From contig NZ_CAKZJO010000081.1 in NCBI RefSeq assembly GCF_936943645.1, forward strand, positions 62,001-126,000: a stretch of 64,000 nt of DNA, given 5' to 3'. This DNA is from an uncultured Bradyrhizobium sp. (GTDB lineage Bacteria > Pseudomonadota > Alphaproteobacteria > Rhizobiales > Xanthobacteraceae). The translations under genes and the position numbers were made by a program. Below are positions 1 through 7,401 of this stretch, piece after piece. The notes beneath the pieces are model-generated. The model did not search any database, had not been told where the DNA came from, and worked only from the letters and a program-made list of their open reading frames with translations. Numbering within the stretch: the stretch's first letter is position 1; each line of letters starts with the position of its first letter.

Positions 1-46
1 AGCGCGCGTAGAAATGCAGTCTGGCTTCCGCCGATAGTTCGCGCAT
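1..46 (-). CDS. Partial gene entering from the left edge
   Basis: An ATG at 44-46 on the minus strand is preceded by GGAG about 7 bases upstream and opens a frame reading MRELSAEARLHFYAR before the window ends. The product cannot be named from 15 residues. It lies about 200 bp downstream of the flavoprotein gene, beyond a terminator, so it is probably a separate unit. The good ribosome binding site is the only support. Confidence 0.4.
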   Translation of the reverse strand, partial: MRELSAEARLHFYAR

Positions 47-202
47 GGTCGATCTCCAACGCCCCATTTGCGGGATTATGAAGGATCAACCTGGGCGGGA
101 GGCAAGACGGTGGCGCAAATAGCGATGCGCCTCCTCCGAGAAGGCCGCATCACAGAGGTAAATTCTCTCCAGGAGCGGGTTCCGAGAATCTTATTCGCTC
201 AA

Positions 203-230
203 ATCCGAGCCAGTTGGAACCGGCTCGGAT
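203..230 (-). terminator. Terminator of the nitrite reductase/flavoprotein operon
   Basis: A perfect 9-bp stem (ATCCGAGCC at 203-211 with GGCTCGGAT at 222-230) lies 16 bp beyond the stop codon of the flavoprotein gene, in the direction of its transcription. It is followed by a short TTTG stretch. The T-run is weak, but position and stem suit an intrinsic terminator. Confidence 0.6.
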
Positions 231-246
231 AACCGATTGACGACGG

Positions 247-1857
247 TCAGTACACGTCCGCCTGGAAACGGCCGGTCTTCTTGAGCTCGGCGACGAAGCT
301 GACCGCCTCGTCCGTCGAACGCGCCCCGAACTGGGCGACGATGTCGACCAGCGCGCGCTCGACGTCCTTGGCCATCCGCTTGGCATCGCCGCAGATGTAG
401 AGATGCGCGCCGTCGGCGAGCCATGTCCACAGTTCGCGACCGACCTCGCGCATGCGGTCCTGCACGTAGAATTTCTTCTCGCCGTCGCGCGACCAGGCCA
501 GCGACAGCCGCGTCAACTGGCCAGAGGTCTTCATCGCATTGAGCTCTTCCTGGTAGAAGAAATCGCAATCGCTGCGCTGATGGCCGAAGAACAGCCAGTT
601 CTTGCCGGGCGCGCCGGTCGCCTTGCGGTCGAGCAGGAAGGCGCGGAACGGCGCAATGCCGGTGCCGGGACCGATCATGATCACTGATGTCTTCGGGTCC
701 TGCGGCAGGCCGAAATTGTGCGCCTTCTGCACATAGACCTTGAGCTTCTCACCCTCGTTGATGCGCTCGCCGAGGAAGGTCGAGGCGACGCCGACACGCT
801 TGCGCTTGCCGATCAAGTATCGCACGGAATCGACCGTCAGAGACAGCTTTCCGGGCGTGGCATTGTGCGACGAGGAGATCGAATAAAGTCGCGGCTGCAG
901 CGGCTCCAGCGCCTCCACGAAGGCCTCCGGATGCGGCCGCGTGCCGGAGAACTTCTGCAGTGCCGCCATCACGTCGAGCGTTGCGGCATCGCCATCGGGA
1001 TCCTCTCCCTGCGCCAGCGCCCTTGCCTTCTCGCGCTGCGCGCCGCCGGTGATGAAGGAGATCAGCTCGAACAGCGAGTCCGGCGCCGGCGACAGCGAGA
1101 CGTCGTCGATCAACACCTCGCGCAGCGTCTTGCCGTTGACTTTGGTGGTGTGGGAGGCGCCGAGCAGCGCGATGATCTGGTCGACAAGGCCGACATCGTT
1201 GCGCGCGAACACGCCAAAACTGTCGCCGACGACGTAGTCGAGCTTGCTCTCGGAGAGGTCGAACTCGACGTGGTAGGTCTCCTTCTCCGACTTGCCCTTG
1301 TTGAGCAGACGCCGCGACAGGAAGGTCGCCTCGGTCGGATTGTCGCGTGAGCGGCCGGGCTCGGCGATCGTCACGGTCACGGCGGGCGCGGCCACAGCGT
1401 CCGACTTTTCGGGCGCCTTCGCCGCGGGAGCCTTGTCGAGCTCCTCGGCGAGCGACTTCAGCATCCGCGCGGTTTCCTTGCCGCCGGGAACGCAGAGGTT
1501 GAGCCGCGCCTCGCTGCGGCTGGCGATTGCCTCGGAATAGTCATGGCAATTGTAGCCGCACTGGCCGCAATCCTGCTGCGCCATCGCCGCCATCATCTTG
1601 CGGCGGACGGGCCGGCCCTCGGCGAGCTTCATCCGATCGGCAATCGGCATGGTCTGGTCGTGCCATGGCGCTTCGCCGTCGTCTCCGTCACCGGCGCCTT
1701 GCATGACGGCAGCGCCCTGCTCGGCTGACAGCGGCGCGGCCAATTCAGGCGACAGCAGTCCGGCAAAGAAGCCGTTCAGCCAGGAGCGCTGCGCGTCGGA
1801 GAACGGCGCGCTGGCGGGAATGATATCGAGCCTGGGCGGAGGGGTGATCTGGTTCAT
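247..1857 (-). CDS. Reductase flavoprotein (CysJ-like, FAD/NADPH) with N-terminal cysteine cluster
   Basis: This 536-residue protein resembles the FAD/NADPH half of sulfite reductase alpha subunits. It would pass electrons from NADPH to the siroheme enzyme encoded just upstream. It shows the RLYSISS FAD motif, GPGTGIAPFRAF and the C-terminal YICGD and QADVY signatures of the ferredoxin-NADP reductase fold. Unlike classical CysJ it has no FMN flavodoxin domain. The N-terminal part carries four cysteines (C97, C100, C104, C122) in a CGQCGYNC context that could hold an Fe-S cluster. Its ATG overlaps the stop of the upstream gene in an ATGA (1854-1857), implying translational coupling. With nasST next door, nitrite assimilation is more likely than sulfite. 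Confidence 0.85.
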   Translation of the reverse strand: MNQITPPPRLDIIPASAPFSDAQRSWLNGFFAGLLSPELAAPLSAEQGAAVMQGAGDGDDGEAPWHDQTMPIADRMKLAEGRPVRRKMMAAMAQQDCGQCGYNCHDYSEAIASRSEARLNLCVPGGKETARMLKSLAEELDKAPAAKAPEKSDAVAAPAVTVTIAEPGRSRDNPTEATFLSRRLLNKGKSEKETYHVEFDLSESKLDYVVGDSFGVFARNDVGLVDQIIALLGASHTTKVNGKTLREVLIDDVSLSPAPDSLFELISFITGGAQREKARALAQGEDPDGDAATLDVMAALQKFSGTRPHPEAFVEALEPLQPRLYSISSSHNATPGKLSLTVDSVRYLIGKRKRVGVASTFLGERINEGEKLKVYVQKAHNFGLPQDPKTSVIMIGPGTGIAPFRAFLLDRKATGAPGKNWLFFGHQRSDCDFFYQEELNAMKTSGQLTRLSLAWSRDGEKKFYVQDRMREVGRELWTWLADGAHLYICGDAKRMAKDVERALVDIVAQFGARSTDEAVSFVAELKKTGRFQADVY

Positions 1858-3647
1858 GCGGACACCTGTGCATCGGCAAGCTTGCGCAACGTTTCGCCGT
1901 CATGGCGGCGCGCGAAAGAGAGGAACGTTTCGTCGGCGGACGAACGGTGAACGAGATAGGCCTTGAGCAGTCCCTCGACCGTCTTCGGCGCGTCTTCGGC
2001 CTTGAGGTCGTGATAGACCTCCTGCCCGACGTCGGCATCGGGGCCGAAGCCGCCGCCGGTGAAGAGGTGATAGCCTTCGACCGTGTCCTCCTCATTGATC
2101 GGCACGCGCGCACCGATCAGGCCGATGTCGCTGATGTAGTGCTGCGCGCAGGAATGATGGCAGCCGGTGACATGGATGTTGACCGGCTTGTCCATGGCAA
2201 CGCGCGGCTCGCACCAGTCGCCGATCTCCTCGGCATTGCGCTTGGTGTTGGCGGCGGCAAAGCGGCAGCCGGCATTGCCGGTGCAGGCGATCAGGCCGGC
2301 GCGGATATGGGAAGCCTCGACCGCGAGCCCGATCTGCTTGATCGCGGCGATGGCAAGCTCGACATTCTCGTCGCGCACGCCCGAGATCAAGAGGTTCTGC
2401 CAGACCGTAAGACGGATCTCGCCATCGCCGAGGTCGAACGAGACCTTGGCGAGGCCCCTCATCTGCTCACAGCTGAGCTTGCCGAGCGTCAGCGACACGC
2501 CGATCCAGTTGAGACCGTCCTGCTTTTGCTTGTGCACACCGACATGCGCCATGCGGTCCGCGGCAGGTCGCGGCGCGAAGGCTTCCTCCGGGACGCGCGT
2601 GAACGGCGTCTTCAGTCGCTCCTCGACCAGCTTGAGGAAGCCGTCATGACCCATCGCGTCGAGCACGTATTTCAGCCGCGCCTTGTTGCGGTTGGTGCGG
2701 TCGCCATGGTCGATGAACACACGCACGATGGCGTCCGCCACGGCGGTCGCCTGCTCCGGCTTGACGATGATGCCGGAATATTTCGCAAAGTCCTTGTGGC
2801 CGGTGATGCCGCCGAGGCCGAGCCGGAACCAGACGCCCGGCTCCACGCCAAAGCCGTCCTTCACCTCGAACGCGGTGAACGCGATGTCGTTGGTCTCTTC
2901 GAGCACGGCGATCCTTCCGGCACCGTCGAAGGCGACGTTGAACTTGCGCGGCAGGCCGTAGAGCGAGCGATCGTTGAGGATGTGGTAGTGCCACTCGCGC
3001 GCATAGGGCCGCGTGTCGATGATTTCCTGCGGATCGATGCCCGCCGTCGGCGTGCCCGTCACGTTGCGGATATTGTCGGCGCCGGAGCCGCGCGAGCACA
3101 AGCCAAGCTCCTGGATGCCCTCGAGCAGTTTCACCGCGTGCTTCGGCGGGATCTCGCGGAGCTGCAGATTGGCGCGCGTGGTGACGTGGCTGTACGGGCC
3201 GCACAATTCGTCAGCGAGATCGGCAAGGCCCGACAGCTGCCAATGCTTCATGATGCCGTTCGGAATGCGCAGGCGGCTCATATAGGAGTCCTGCGTCGGC
3301 GCGACGTAGAAGATGCCGTAATAGCGCCAGCGGAAATTGTCCGCCGGGCTCGGCGGGGCGTTGTCGGCTGCCTGCTGGCGCAGCCGCGGATAGGCATCGA
3401 AGGGATGCTCGTCGCGCTTGAACTTCTCCTGGTCGGCGAGCTTCTTGCCCGACGCGATCACCTTGTCCTGCGCCTTGATGTGCACGGCATCGGGACCAAC
3501 CGGCTCGGCATTCGCCTTGCCGGCGCCGCCGCCAAGACCACCGCCAACACCGCGGCCGACCCGGCTGATCTGCAGACCGGTCGTAAATCCTTCGAGATAG
3601 CGTTTCTGCTCGTCGGTGAAGTCGACTGCGAGCGTATCGATTTTCAT
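1854..3647 (-). CDS. nirA: Siroheme assimilatory nitrite (or sulfite) reductase
   Basis: This 597-residue hemoprotein belongs to the nitrite/sulfite reductase family, which reduces nitrite to ammonium or sulfite to sulfide by six electrons. The siroheme/[4Fe-4S] ligands are C455 and C461 (CTGNAGC) and C496 and C500 (CHHSC). Start at 3647 is chosen because AGGAGC lies about 10 bases upstream; the frame stays open to 3743, but that extension lies inside the regulatory leader. The gene overlaps the flavoprotein gene by ATGA. The leader carries an ANTAR-type RNA motif and the neighbours are nasS and nasT, which argues for nitrite as substrate. The alternative is a CysI-type sulfite reductase, so the symbol is an inference from context. 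Confidence 0.75.
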   Translation of the reverse strand: MKIDTLAVDFTDEQKRYLEGFTTGLQISRVGRGVGGGLGGGAGKANAEPVGPDAVHIKAQDKVIASGKKLADQEKFKRDEHPFDAYPRLRQQAADNAPPSPADNFRWRYYGIFYVAPTQDSYMSRLRIPNGIMKHWQLSGLADLADELCGPYSHVTTRANLQLREIPPKHAVKLLEGIQELGLCSRGSGADNIRNVTGTPTAGIDPQEIIDTRPYAREWHYHILNDRSLYGLPRKFNVAFDGAGRIAVLEETNDIAFTAFEVKDGFGVEPGVWFRLGLGGITGHKDFAKYSGIIVKPEQATAVADAIVRVFIDHGDRTNRNKARLKYVLDAMGHDGFLKLVEERLKTPFTRVPEEAFAPRPAADRMAHVGVHKQKQDGLNWIGVSLTLGKLSCEQMRGLAKVSFDLGDGEIRLTVWQNLLISGVRDENVELAIAAIKQIGLAVEASHIRAGLIACTGNAGCRFAAANTKRNAEEIGDWCEPRVAMDKPVNIHVTGCHHSCAQHYISDIGLIGARVPINEEDTVEGYHLFTGGGFGPDADVGQEVYHDLKAEDAPKTVEGLLKAYLVHRSSADETFLSFARRHDGETLRKLADAQVSA

Positions 3648-3720
3648 GGTCGGTAACGAAGCTCCTGCGGCCACACGGGAGTGGCATCGACGGACATTGG
3701 CGCGACCCGCGAGGAACTGG

Positions 3721-3738
3721 GCTGGCTCAGGAGCCGGC
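3721..3738 (-). terminator. Putative regulated terminator hairpin in nirA leader
   Basis: In the leader, GCCGGCTC and GAGCCAGC can form an 8-bp stem with one mismatch and a very tight loop. Its 5' arm shares three bases (3736-3738) with the 3' arm of the second ANTAR hairpin, so the two structures exclude each other. The sequence after it is only weakly T-rich, so termination would be imperfect or need help from Rho. Confidence 0.5.
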
Positions 3739-3779
3739 TTCATTACCCAACGGTCCGATCAGCTTCGTTGCTGCGGGAC
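3736..3779 (-). promoter_or_regulatory. ANTAR (NasT) target: two hexaloop hairpins
   Basis: On the RNA strand, hairpin P1 (3779 to 3753) has a GTCC/GGAC outer stem and a CAGC/GCTG inner stem closing the loop AACGAA (3764-3769). After a 5-base linker, P2 (3747 to 3736) has a short GGT/GCC stem closing AATGAA (3739-3744). Both six-base loops have A at position 1 and G at position 4, the published rule for RNAs bound by ANTAR proteins. The motif sits 90-130 bases before the nirA start and beside the gene for the ANTAR protein NasT. P2 is short and closed by a U-G pair, its weakest point. Confidence 0.72.
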
Positions 3780-3822
3780 TTGGCTCAGCAGGCACCTGTG
3801 ACAAGCTGGCCGCACTGCAACA

Positions 3823-3838
3823 TTCAAGTTGCGTGCCA
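3823..3838 (-). promoter_or_regulatory. Candidate sigma-54 promoter of nirA operon
   Basis: TGGCACG, four bases, then TTGAA (3838 down to 3823) matches the -24/-12 consensus TGGCACG-N4-TTGC except that the -12 core reads GA rather than GC. The predicted start near 3812 would give a leader of about 165 bases holding the ANTAR hairpins. Nitrogen-regulated genes in rhizobia commonly use NtrC and sigma-54. The -12 mismatch keeps confidence modest. Confidence 0.42.
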
Positions 3839-3885
3839 GCTTTGACAAAACAGGAAATGTAGTGATTTCAGATAATTAGGTGGAT

Positions 3886-3904
3886 ACCCTGAAGATCCCA
3901 GGGT
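3886..3904. promoter_or_regulatory. Inverted repeat upstream of nirA promoter
   Basis: ACCCTG, 7 bases, then CAGGGT form a perfect 6-bp dyad centred about 80 bp upstream of the predicted transcription start. It could bind an activator. It does not match the NtrC consensus well, so the binder is unknown. The rest of 3839-3984 shows no gene. Confidence 0.35.
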
Positions 3905-3984
3905 GCGAACGGCTCACGAAATTCGAGCACGCAGCTCAAAATCTAGCCGATGTCACAACTTGCCCAAGAATTAGGCAGAGCGAA

Positions 3985-5148
3985 TCAAGTCTTCCAGCGC
4001 CCAACCTCGAAGGCCTCAAGATGCCCCCGGATGTTGTCGGGATCGAAGACCGGGCCGGCGAATGCCCCGAACGCCGCGGGAGCCTGCTCGGGCGGCCGGC
4101 GGCCGAGCGCCGCATCGTAAAGGTCCGGCCTGAACACGGACATTGCCGTCTTGACGCCTTCGGGGTTGAGCGCGGTCTGCCCCCACCGCACCATCTGCGC
4201 ATAGAGCCAGGCGGCCTGGACCGGATCGGGACGCCCGGCCTCCTCCCGCCCCACCAGGAGATAGCGGCCGCTTTCGCGGAAGGTGCCATCAGGGGAGATC
4301 TTCAGACGCCCGGTCAGCGTGCGCTGGATGACTTCGGCATCGACGCCGATCCGCTCGGGCCGCGCCAGGATCTCCGCGGCTTCAGTGAGGTTCGCGGGCT
4401 GCTCGATGAACTCGGCCCCCTTCACCGCCGCACGCACGAGGCTTGCGACCACGTCCGGGTTCTTGTCGGCCCAGACCTCACGGACCGCCAACACCTTCTC
4501 GGCGGCGCGCACCAGGATGTCGGAGACGAAATGCAGGATGTGGCCGATGCCGAGATCGACCGCGACCGAATTCCAGGGCGCGCCGACGCAGAACGCATCG
4601 ACATGGCCGTTGGCGAGACTGTCGACCATGTAGGGCGGCGGCAACACGACGAGGCGCACATCCTCGTCCGGGTCGACGCCGGCCGCCGCCATCCAGAACC
4701 GCAGCTGGTAATTGTGGGTCGAGAACGGGAAGGTCATGCCGAAGGTCAGCGGCTCGGCACCCGCCTTGCGCCGCTTGGCCACCACTTTCGCCAGCGCTTT
4801 CGCCGTCACCATCGGGTCAAAGCGATCGCCGTCGATCTCCTCCATCAGCGCCGCATGGAGTGCCGGCGACACCGTGATGGCATTGCCGTTGATGCCGAGA
4901 TTGAAGGGAGCTGCGATCGGCACCTTGACGTGGCCGAGCCCGAGCGAGGACGCGATCGCCACGGGCGCGAGCAGATGCGCGGCGTCGAACAGGCCGATAT
5001 TGAGCTTGTCGCGGACGTTGGACCACGACACTTCGCGCACCAGCTCGACGTCGAGGCCTTCGGCGGCGGCAAAGCCCTTGTCGACGGCGACGATCAGCGC
5101 GGCGGCATCAACCAGCGGAATGAACCCGATGCGCAAGGGGGCGGTCAT
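3985..5148 (-). CDS. nasS: NasS, cytoplasmic nitrate sensor
   Basis: This 387-residue protein belongs to the NrtA/CmpA nitrate-binding family but starts MTAPLRIGFIPL with no signal peptide or lipobox, as expected of the cytoplasmic sensor NasS rather than a transporter subunit. In known systems NasS holds the antiterminator NasT inactive and releases it on binding nitrate or nitrite. The ATG at 5148 overlaps the nasT stop by ATGA (5145-5148), so the pair is translationally coupled and probably made in matched amounts. No nrtBC transporter genes follow; the next gene is the nitrite reductase, which has its own leader. Confidence 0.88.
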   Translation of the reverse strand: MTAPLRIGFIPLVDAAALIVAVDKGFAAAEGLDVELVREVSWSNVRDKLNIGLFDAAHLLAPVAIASSLGLGHVKVPIAAPFNLGINGNAITVSPALHAALMEEIDGDRFDPMVTAKALAKVVAKRRKAGAEPLTFGMTFPFSTHNYQLRFWMAAAGVDPDEDVRLVVLPPPYMVDSLANGHVDAFCVGAPWNSVAVDLGIGHILHFVSDILVRAAEKVLAVREVWADKNPDVVASLVRAAVKGAEFIEQPANLTEAAEILARPERIGVDAEVIQRTLTGRLKISPDGTFRESGRYLLVGREEAGRPDPVQAAWLYAQMVRWGQTALNPEGVKTAMSVFRPDLYDAALGRRPPEQAPAAFGAFAGPVFDPDNIRGHLEAFEVGRWKT

Positions 5149-5735
5149 TTCAGCATCTCCGACGCGGTGATGATCGACTGCGCGATCTCGCCGATTTTCT
5201 TCTTCTCGCGCATCGCGGTCGAGCGCAGCAGCACGTAGGCCTCGTCCTCGGTGAGACCCTTCACCTTCATCAATATGCCCTTGGCGCGCTCGATGATCTT
5301 GCGGTCCTCGAGCTGCGACTTGGTCCGCTCCAGCTCCTCCTGGAGCTTGGCGAAGGCGTTGAAGCGGGACACGCAGAGGTCGAGGATCGGCTTGATGCGC
5401 TCCTTCTTCAGCCCGTCGACGATGTAGGCAGATACCCCCGCCTCCACCGAGGCCTGGATCGAGGCGGAATCGCTCTGGTCGACGAACATCGCGATCGGCC
5501 GCTTCACGGCGCGGCTGACCTGGAACATCGCCTCCAGCACGTCGCGGCTGGGGTTTTCGAGATCGATCAGGATGATGTCGGGATCCACCGCATAAATACG
5601 GGCGAGCAGGCTCTGCATCTCGCTGATATGGACGACCTGCGTGAATCCGGCCTCCCGCAATCCCTCCTCCAGGATCGCAGCCCGGACAGGGCTTTCGTCG
5701 ACGATCACGATTTTGGGCGACTGTTCGGCGCTCAT
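5145..5735 (-). CDS. nasT: NasT, ANTAR-domain antiterminator
   Basis: This 196-residue protein has an N-terminal receiver-like domain (about residues 8-120, with IVDES and ILIDLENPSRD), a short coiled helix, and a C-terminal three-helix ANTAR domain (about 135-195, containing RAKGILM and LTEDEAY). ANTAR proteins bind paired hexaloop hairpins in leader RNAs and prevent termination. The likely target is the leader at 3736-3779 in front of the nitrite reductase gene. The gene is first in the nasTS pair and has only a weak Shine-Dalgarno. It is read away from rimO, with 111 bp between the two starts. Confidence 0.9.
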   Translation of the reverse strand: MSAEQSPKIVIVDESPVRAAILEEGLREAGFTQVVHISEMQSLLARIYAVDPDIILIDLENPSRDVLEAMFQVSRAVKRPIAMFVDQSDSASIQASVEAGVSAYIVDGLKKERIKPILDLCVSRFNAFAKLQEELERTKSQLEDRKIIERAKGILMKVKGLTEDEAYVLLRSTAMREKKKIGEIAQSIITASEMLK

Positions 5736-5846
5736 GGCTCACTCACGGCAGGTGATTCATCCATAGCACGCCGGAACGCCCTGCAAAGGGTTGTAATTGT
5801 GGGCAATTGGGACTAGCTCAGGCCTGTCAATCAGGCAGATTTGGAT

Positions 5847-7172
5847 ATGGATCAGACGGCTGCGCCCAAGGTCAGCTTCGTGTCGCTCGGGTGCCCCAAG
5901 GCATTGGTGGATTCCGAGCGCATCATCACGCGCCTGCGCGCGGAGGGCTACGAGCTCGCCCGCAAGCATGACGGGGCCGACATCGTCATCGTCAATACCT
6001 GCGGCTTCCTCGACAGCGCCAAGCAGGAATCGCTCTCGGCGATCGGCGAGGCCATGGCCGAGAACGGCAAGGTGATCGTGACCGGCTGCATGGGTGCCGA
6101 GCCGGAGCAGATCGAGCAGGCCTATCCCGGCGTGCTCTCCATCACCGGCCCGCAGCAATATGAGAGCGTGCTCGACGCCGTGCATCGCGCGCTGCCGCCC
6201 GCCCACAATCCGCACGTGGACCTGGTGCCGCCGCAGGGCATCAAGCTGACGCCGCGTCACTATGCGTATCTGAAGATTTCCGAGGGCTGCAACAACCGCT
6301 GCACCTTCTGCATCATTCCGAAGCTGCGCGGCGACCTCGTCTCACGTCCGGCCAATGATGTGCTGCGCGAGGCCGAGCGGCTGGTCGGCGCCGGCGTCAA
6401 AGAGCTGCTGGTGATCTCGCAGGACACCTCGGCCTATGGCGTCGATCTCAAATATGCCGAGAGCCCGTGGAAGGACCGCCAGGTCCGCGCCAAATTCCTG
6501 GACCTCGCGCGCGAGCTCGGTGAATTAGGAGCCTGGGTGCGACTGCAATACGTCTACCCCTACCCCCATGTCGACGAAGTCATCGCGCTGATGAACGAGG
6601 GCAAGGTGCTGCCCTATCTCGATATCCCGTTTCAGCATGCGAGCCCCGAGGTGCTGAAGGCGATGAAGCGCCCGGCCGCGCAGGACAAGACACTGGCGCG
6701 CATCAAGCGCTGGCGCGAGGAATGTCCCGATCTTGCCTTGCGCTCGACCTTCATCGTCGGCTTCCCCGGCGAGACCGATGCCGACTTCGCCTATCTGCTC
6801 GACTGGCTCGATGAAGCCGAGATCGATCGTCTCGGCTGCTTCAAATACGAGCCGGTTGCCGGTGCGACCTCGAACGCGATCGAGAACCCGGTGCCGGAAG
6901 AGGTCAAGCAGGAGCGCTACAATGCGCTGATGGCCCGCCAGCAGAAGATCTCCGCGCGACGTCTGAAGCGCAAGGTCGGCACCCGCCAGCAGATCATCAT
7001 CGACGAGGTCGGCCCGACGGTGGCGAAAGGCCGCTCCAAGGCCGATGCGCCGGAGATCGACGGCGCGGTGTACCTGACGAGCCGCCGGCCCTTGCGCGTC
7101 GGCGAGATCGTCACCGCGAAGATCGAGCGCGCCGACCAGTACGATCTGCACGGCAGCGTCGCGGGGTTCTAA
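5847..7172 (+). CDS. rimO: Ribosomal protein S12 methylthiotransferase RimO
   Basis: RimO adds a methylthio group to the conserved aspartate of ribosomal protein S12, using radical SAM chemistry and two Fe-S clusters. The 441-residue protein has the N-terminal UPF0004 domain with three cysteines (SLGCPKA at C16, then NTCGF and TGCMG), the radical SAM motif C148-x3-C152-x2-C155 (GCNNRCTFC), and a C-terminal TRAM-like segment. An in-frame TTG at 5841 could be used, but the ATG at 5847 fits the family start. Monocistronic; a long palindromic repeat follows it. Confidence 0.95.
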   Translation: MDQTAAPKVSFVSLGCPKALVDSERIITRLRAEGYELARKHDGADIVIVNTCGFLDSAKQESLSAIGEAMAENGKVIVTGCMGAEPEQIEQAYPGVLSITGPQQYESVLDAVHRALPPAHNPHVDLVPPQGIKLTPRHYAYLKISEGCNNRCTFCIIPKLRGDLVSRPANDVLREAERLVGAGVKELLVISQDTSAYGVDLKYAESPWKDRQVRAKFLDLARELGELGAWVRLQYVYPYPHVDEVIALMNEGKVLPYLDIPFQHASPEVLKAMKRPAAQDKTLARIKRWREECPDLALRSTFIVGFPGETDADFAYLLDWLDEAEIDRLGCFKYEPVAGATSNAIENPVPEEVKQERYNALMARQQKISARRLKRKVGTRQQIIIDEVGPTVAKGRSKADAPEIDGAVYLTSRRPLRVGEIVTAKIERADQYDLHGSVAGF

Positions 7173-7208
7173 GCCCCCCTGTCATCGCGAGCGTCACGCT
7201 CCATCTCC

Positions 7209-7353
7209 GTCATCCTGAGGTGCTTGCTCTGCGGCGCCATCGCGCCATAGAGCAAGCCTCGAAGGACGACGGCCCGGCTGCATCGCGGCCGCTCATCCTT
7301 CGAGGCTCCCCATGGGACGCCCTTGCGTCCCATGCCTCGCACCTCAGGATGAC
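7209..7353. repeat. Long nested palindromic repeat
   Basis: GTCATCCTGAGGTGC (7209-7223) is matched by its exact reverse complement at 7339-7353. Inside lie further inverted arms (CCTCGAAGGA near 7259 and TCCTTCGAGG near 7295) and a small ATGGGACG/CGTCCCAT hairpin (about 7311-7332). This is the structure of two palindromic units head to head. Similar CCTGAGGTGC / CCTTCGAGG elements are dispersed between genes in Bradyrhizobium. It lies between convergent genes and may also act as a terminator. Confidence 0.75.
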
Positions 7354-7401
7354 GCAATTATCTTTGCGTTTTCCGCGGTCGCAACGACGCCGTGAATGTC
7401 G

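Noticed and set aside
3816..3838. Alternative -12 box TTGCA at 3820-3816
   Set aside because: Spacing from TGGCACG is 7 bases too long for sigma-54.
3880..5238. Plus-strand frame opposite nasS
   Set aside because: No domain pattern; nasS reads cleanly on the other strand.
5149..5742. N-terminal extension of nasS in the same frame
   Set aside because: The frame is open, but the extension is out-of-frame nasT; the ATGA overlap fixes the nasS start at 5148.
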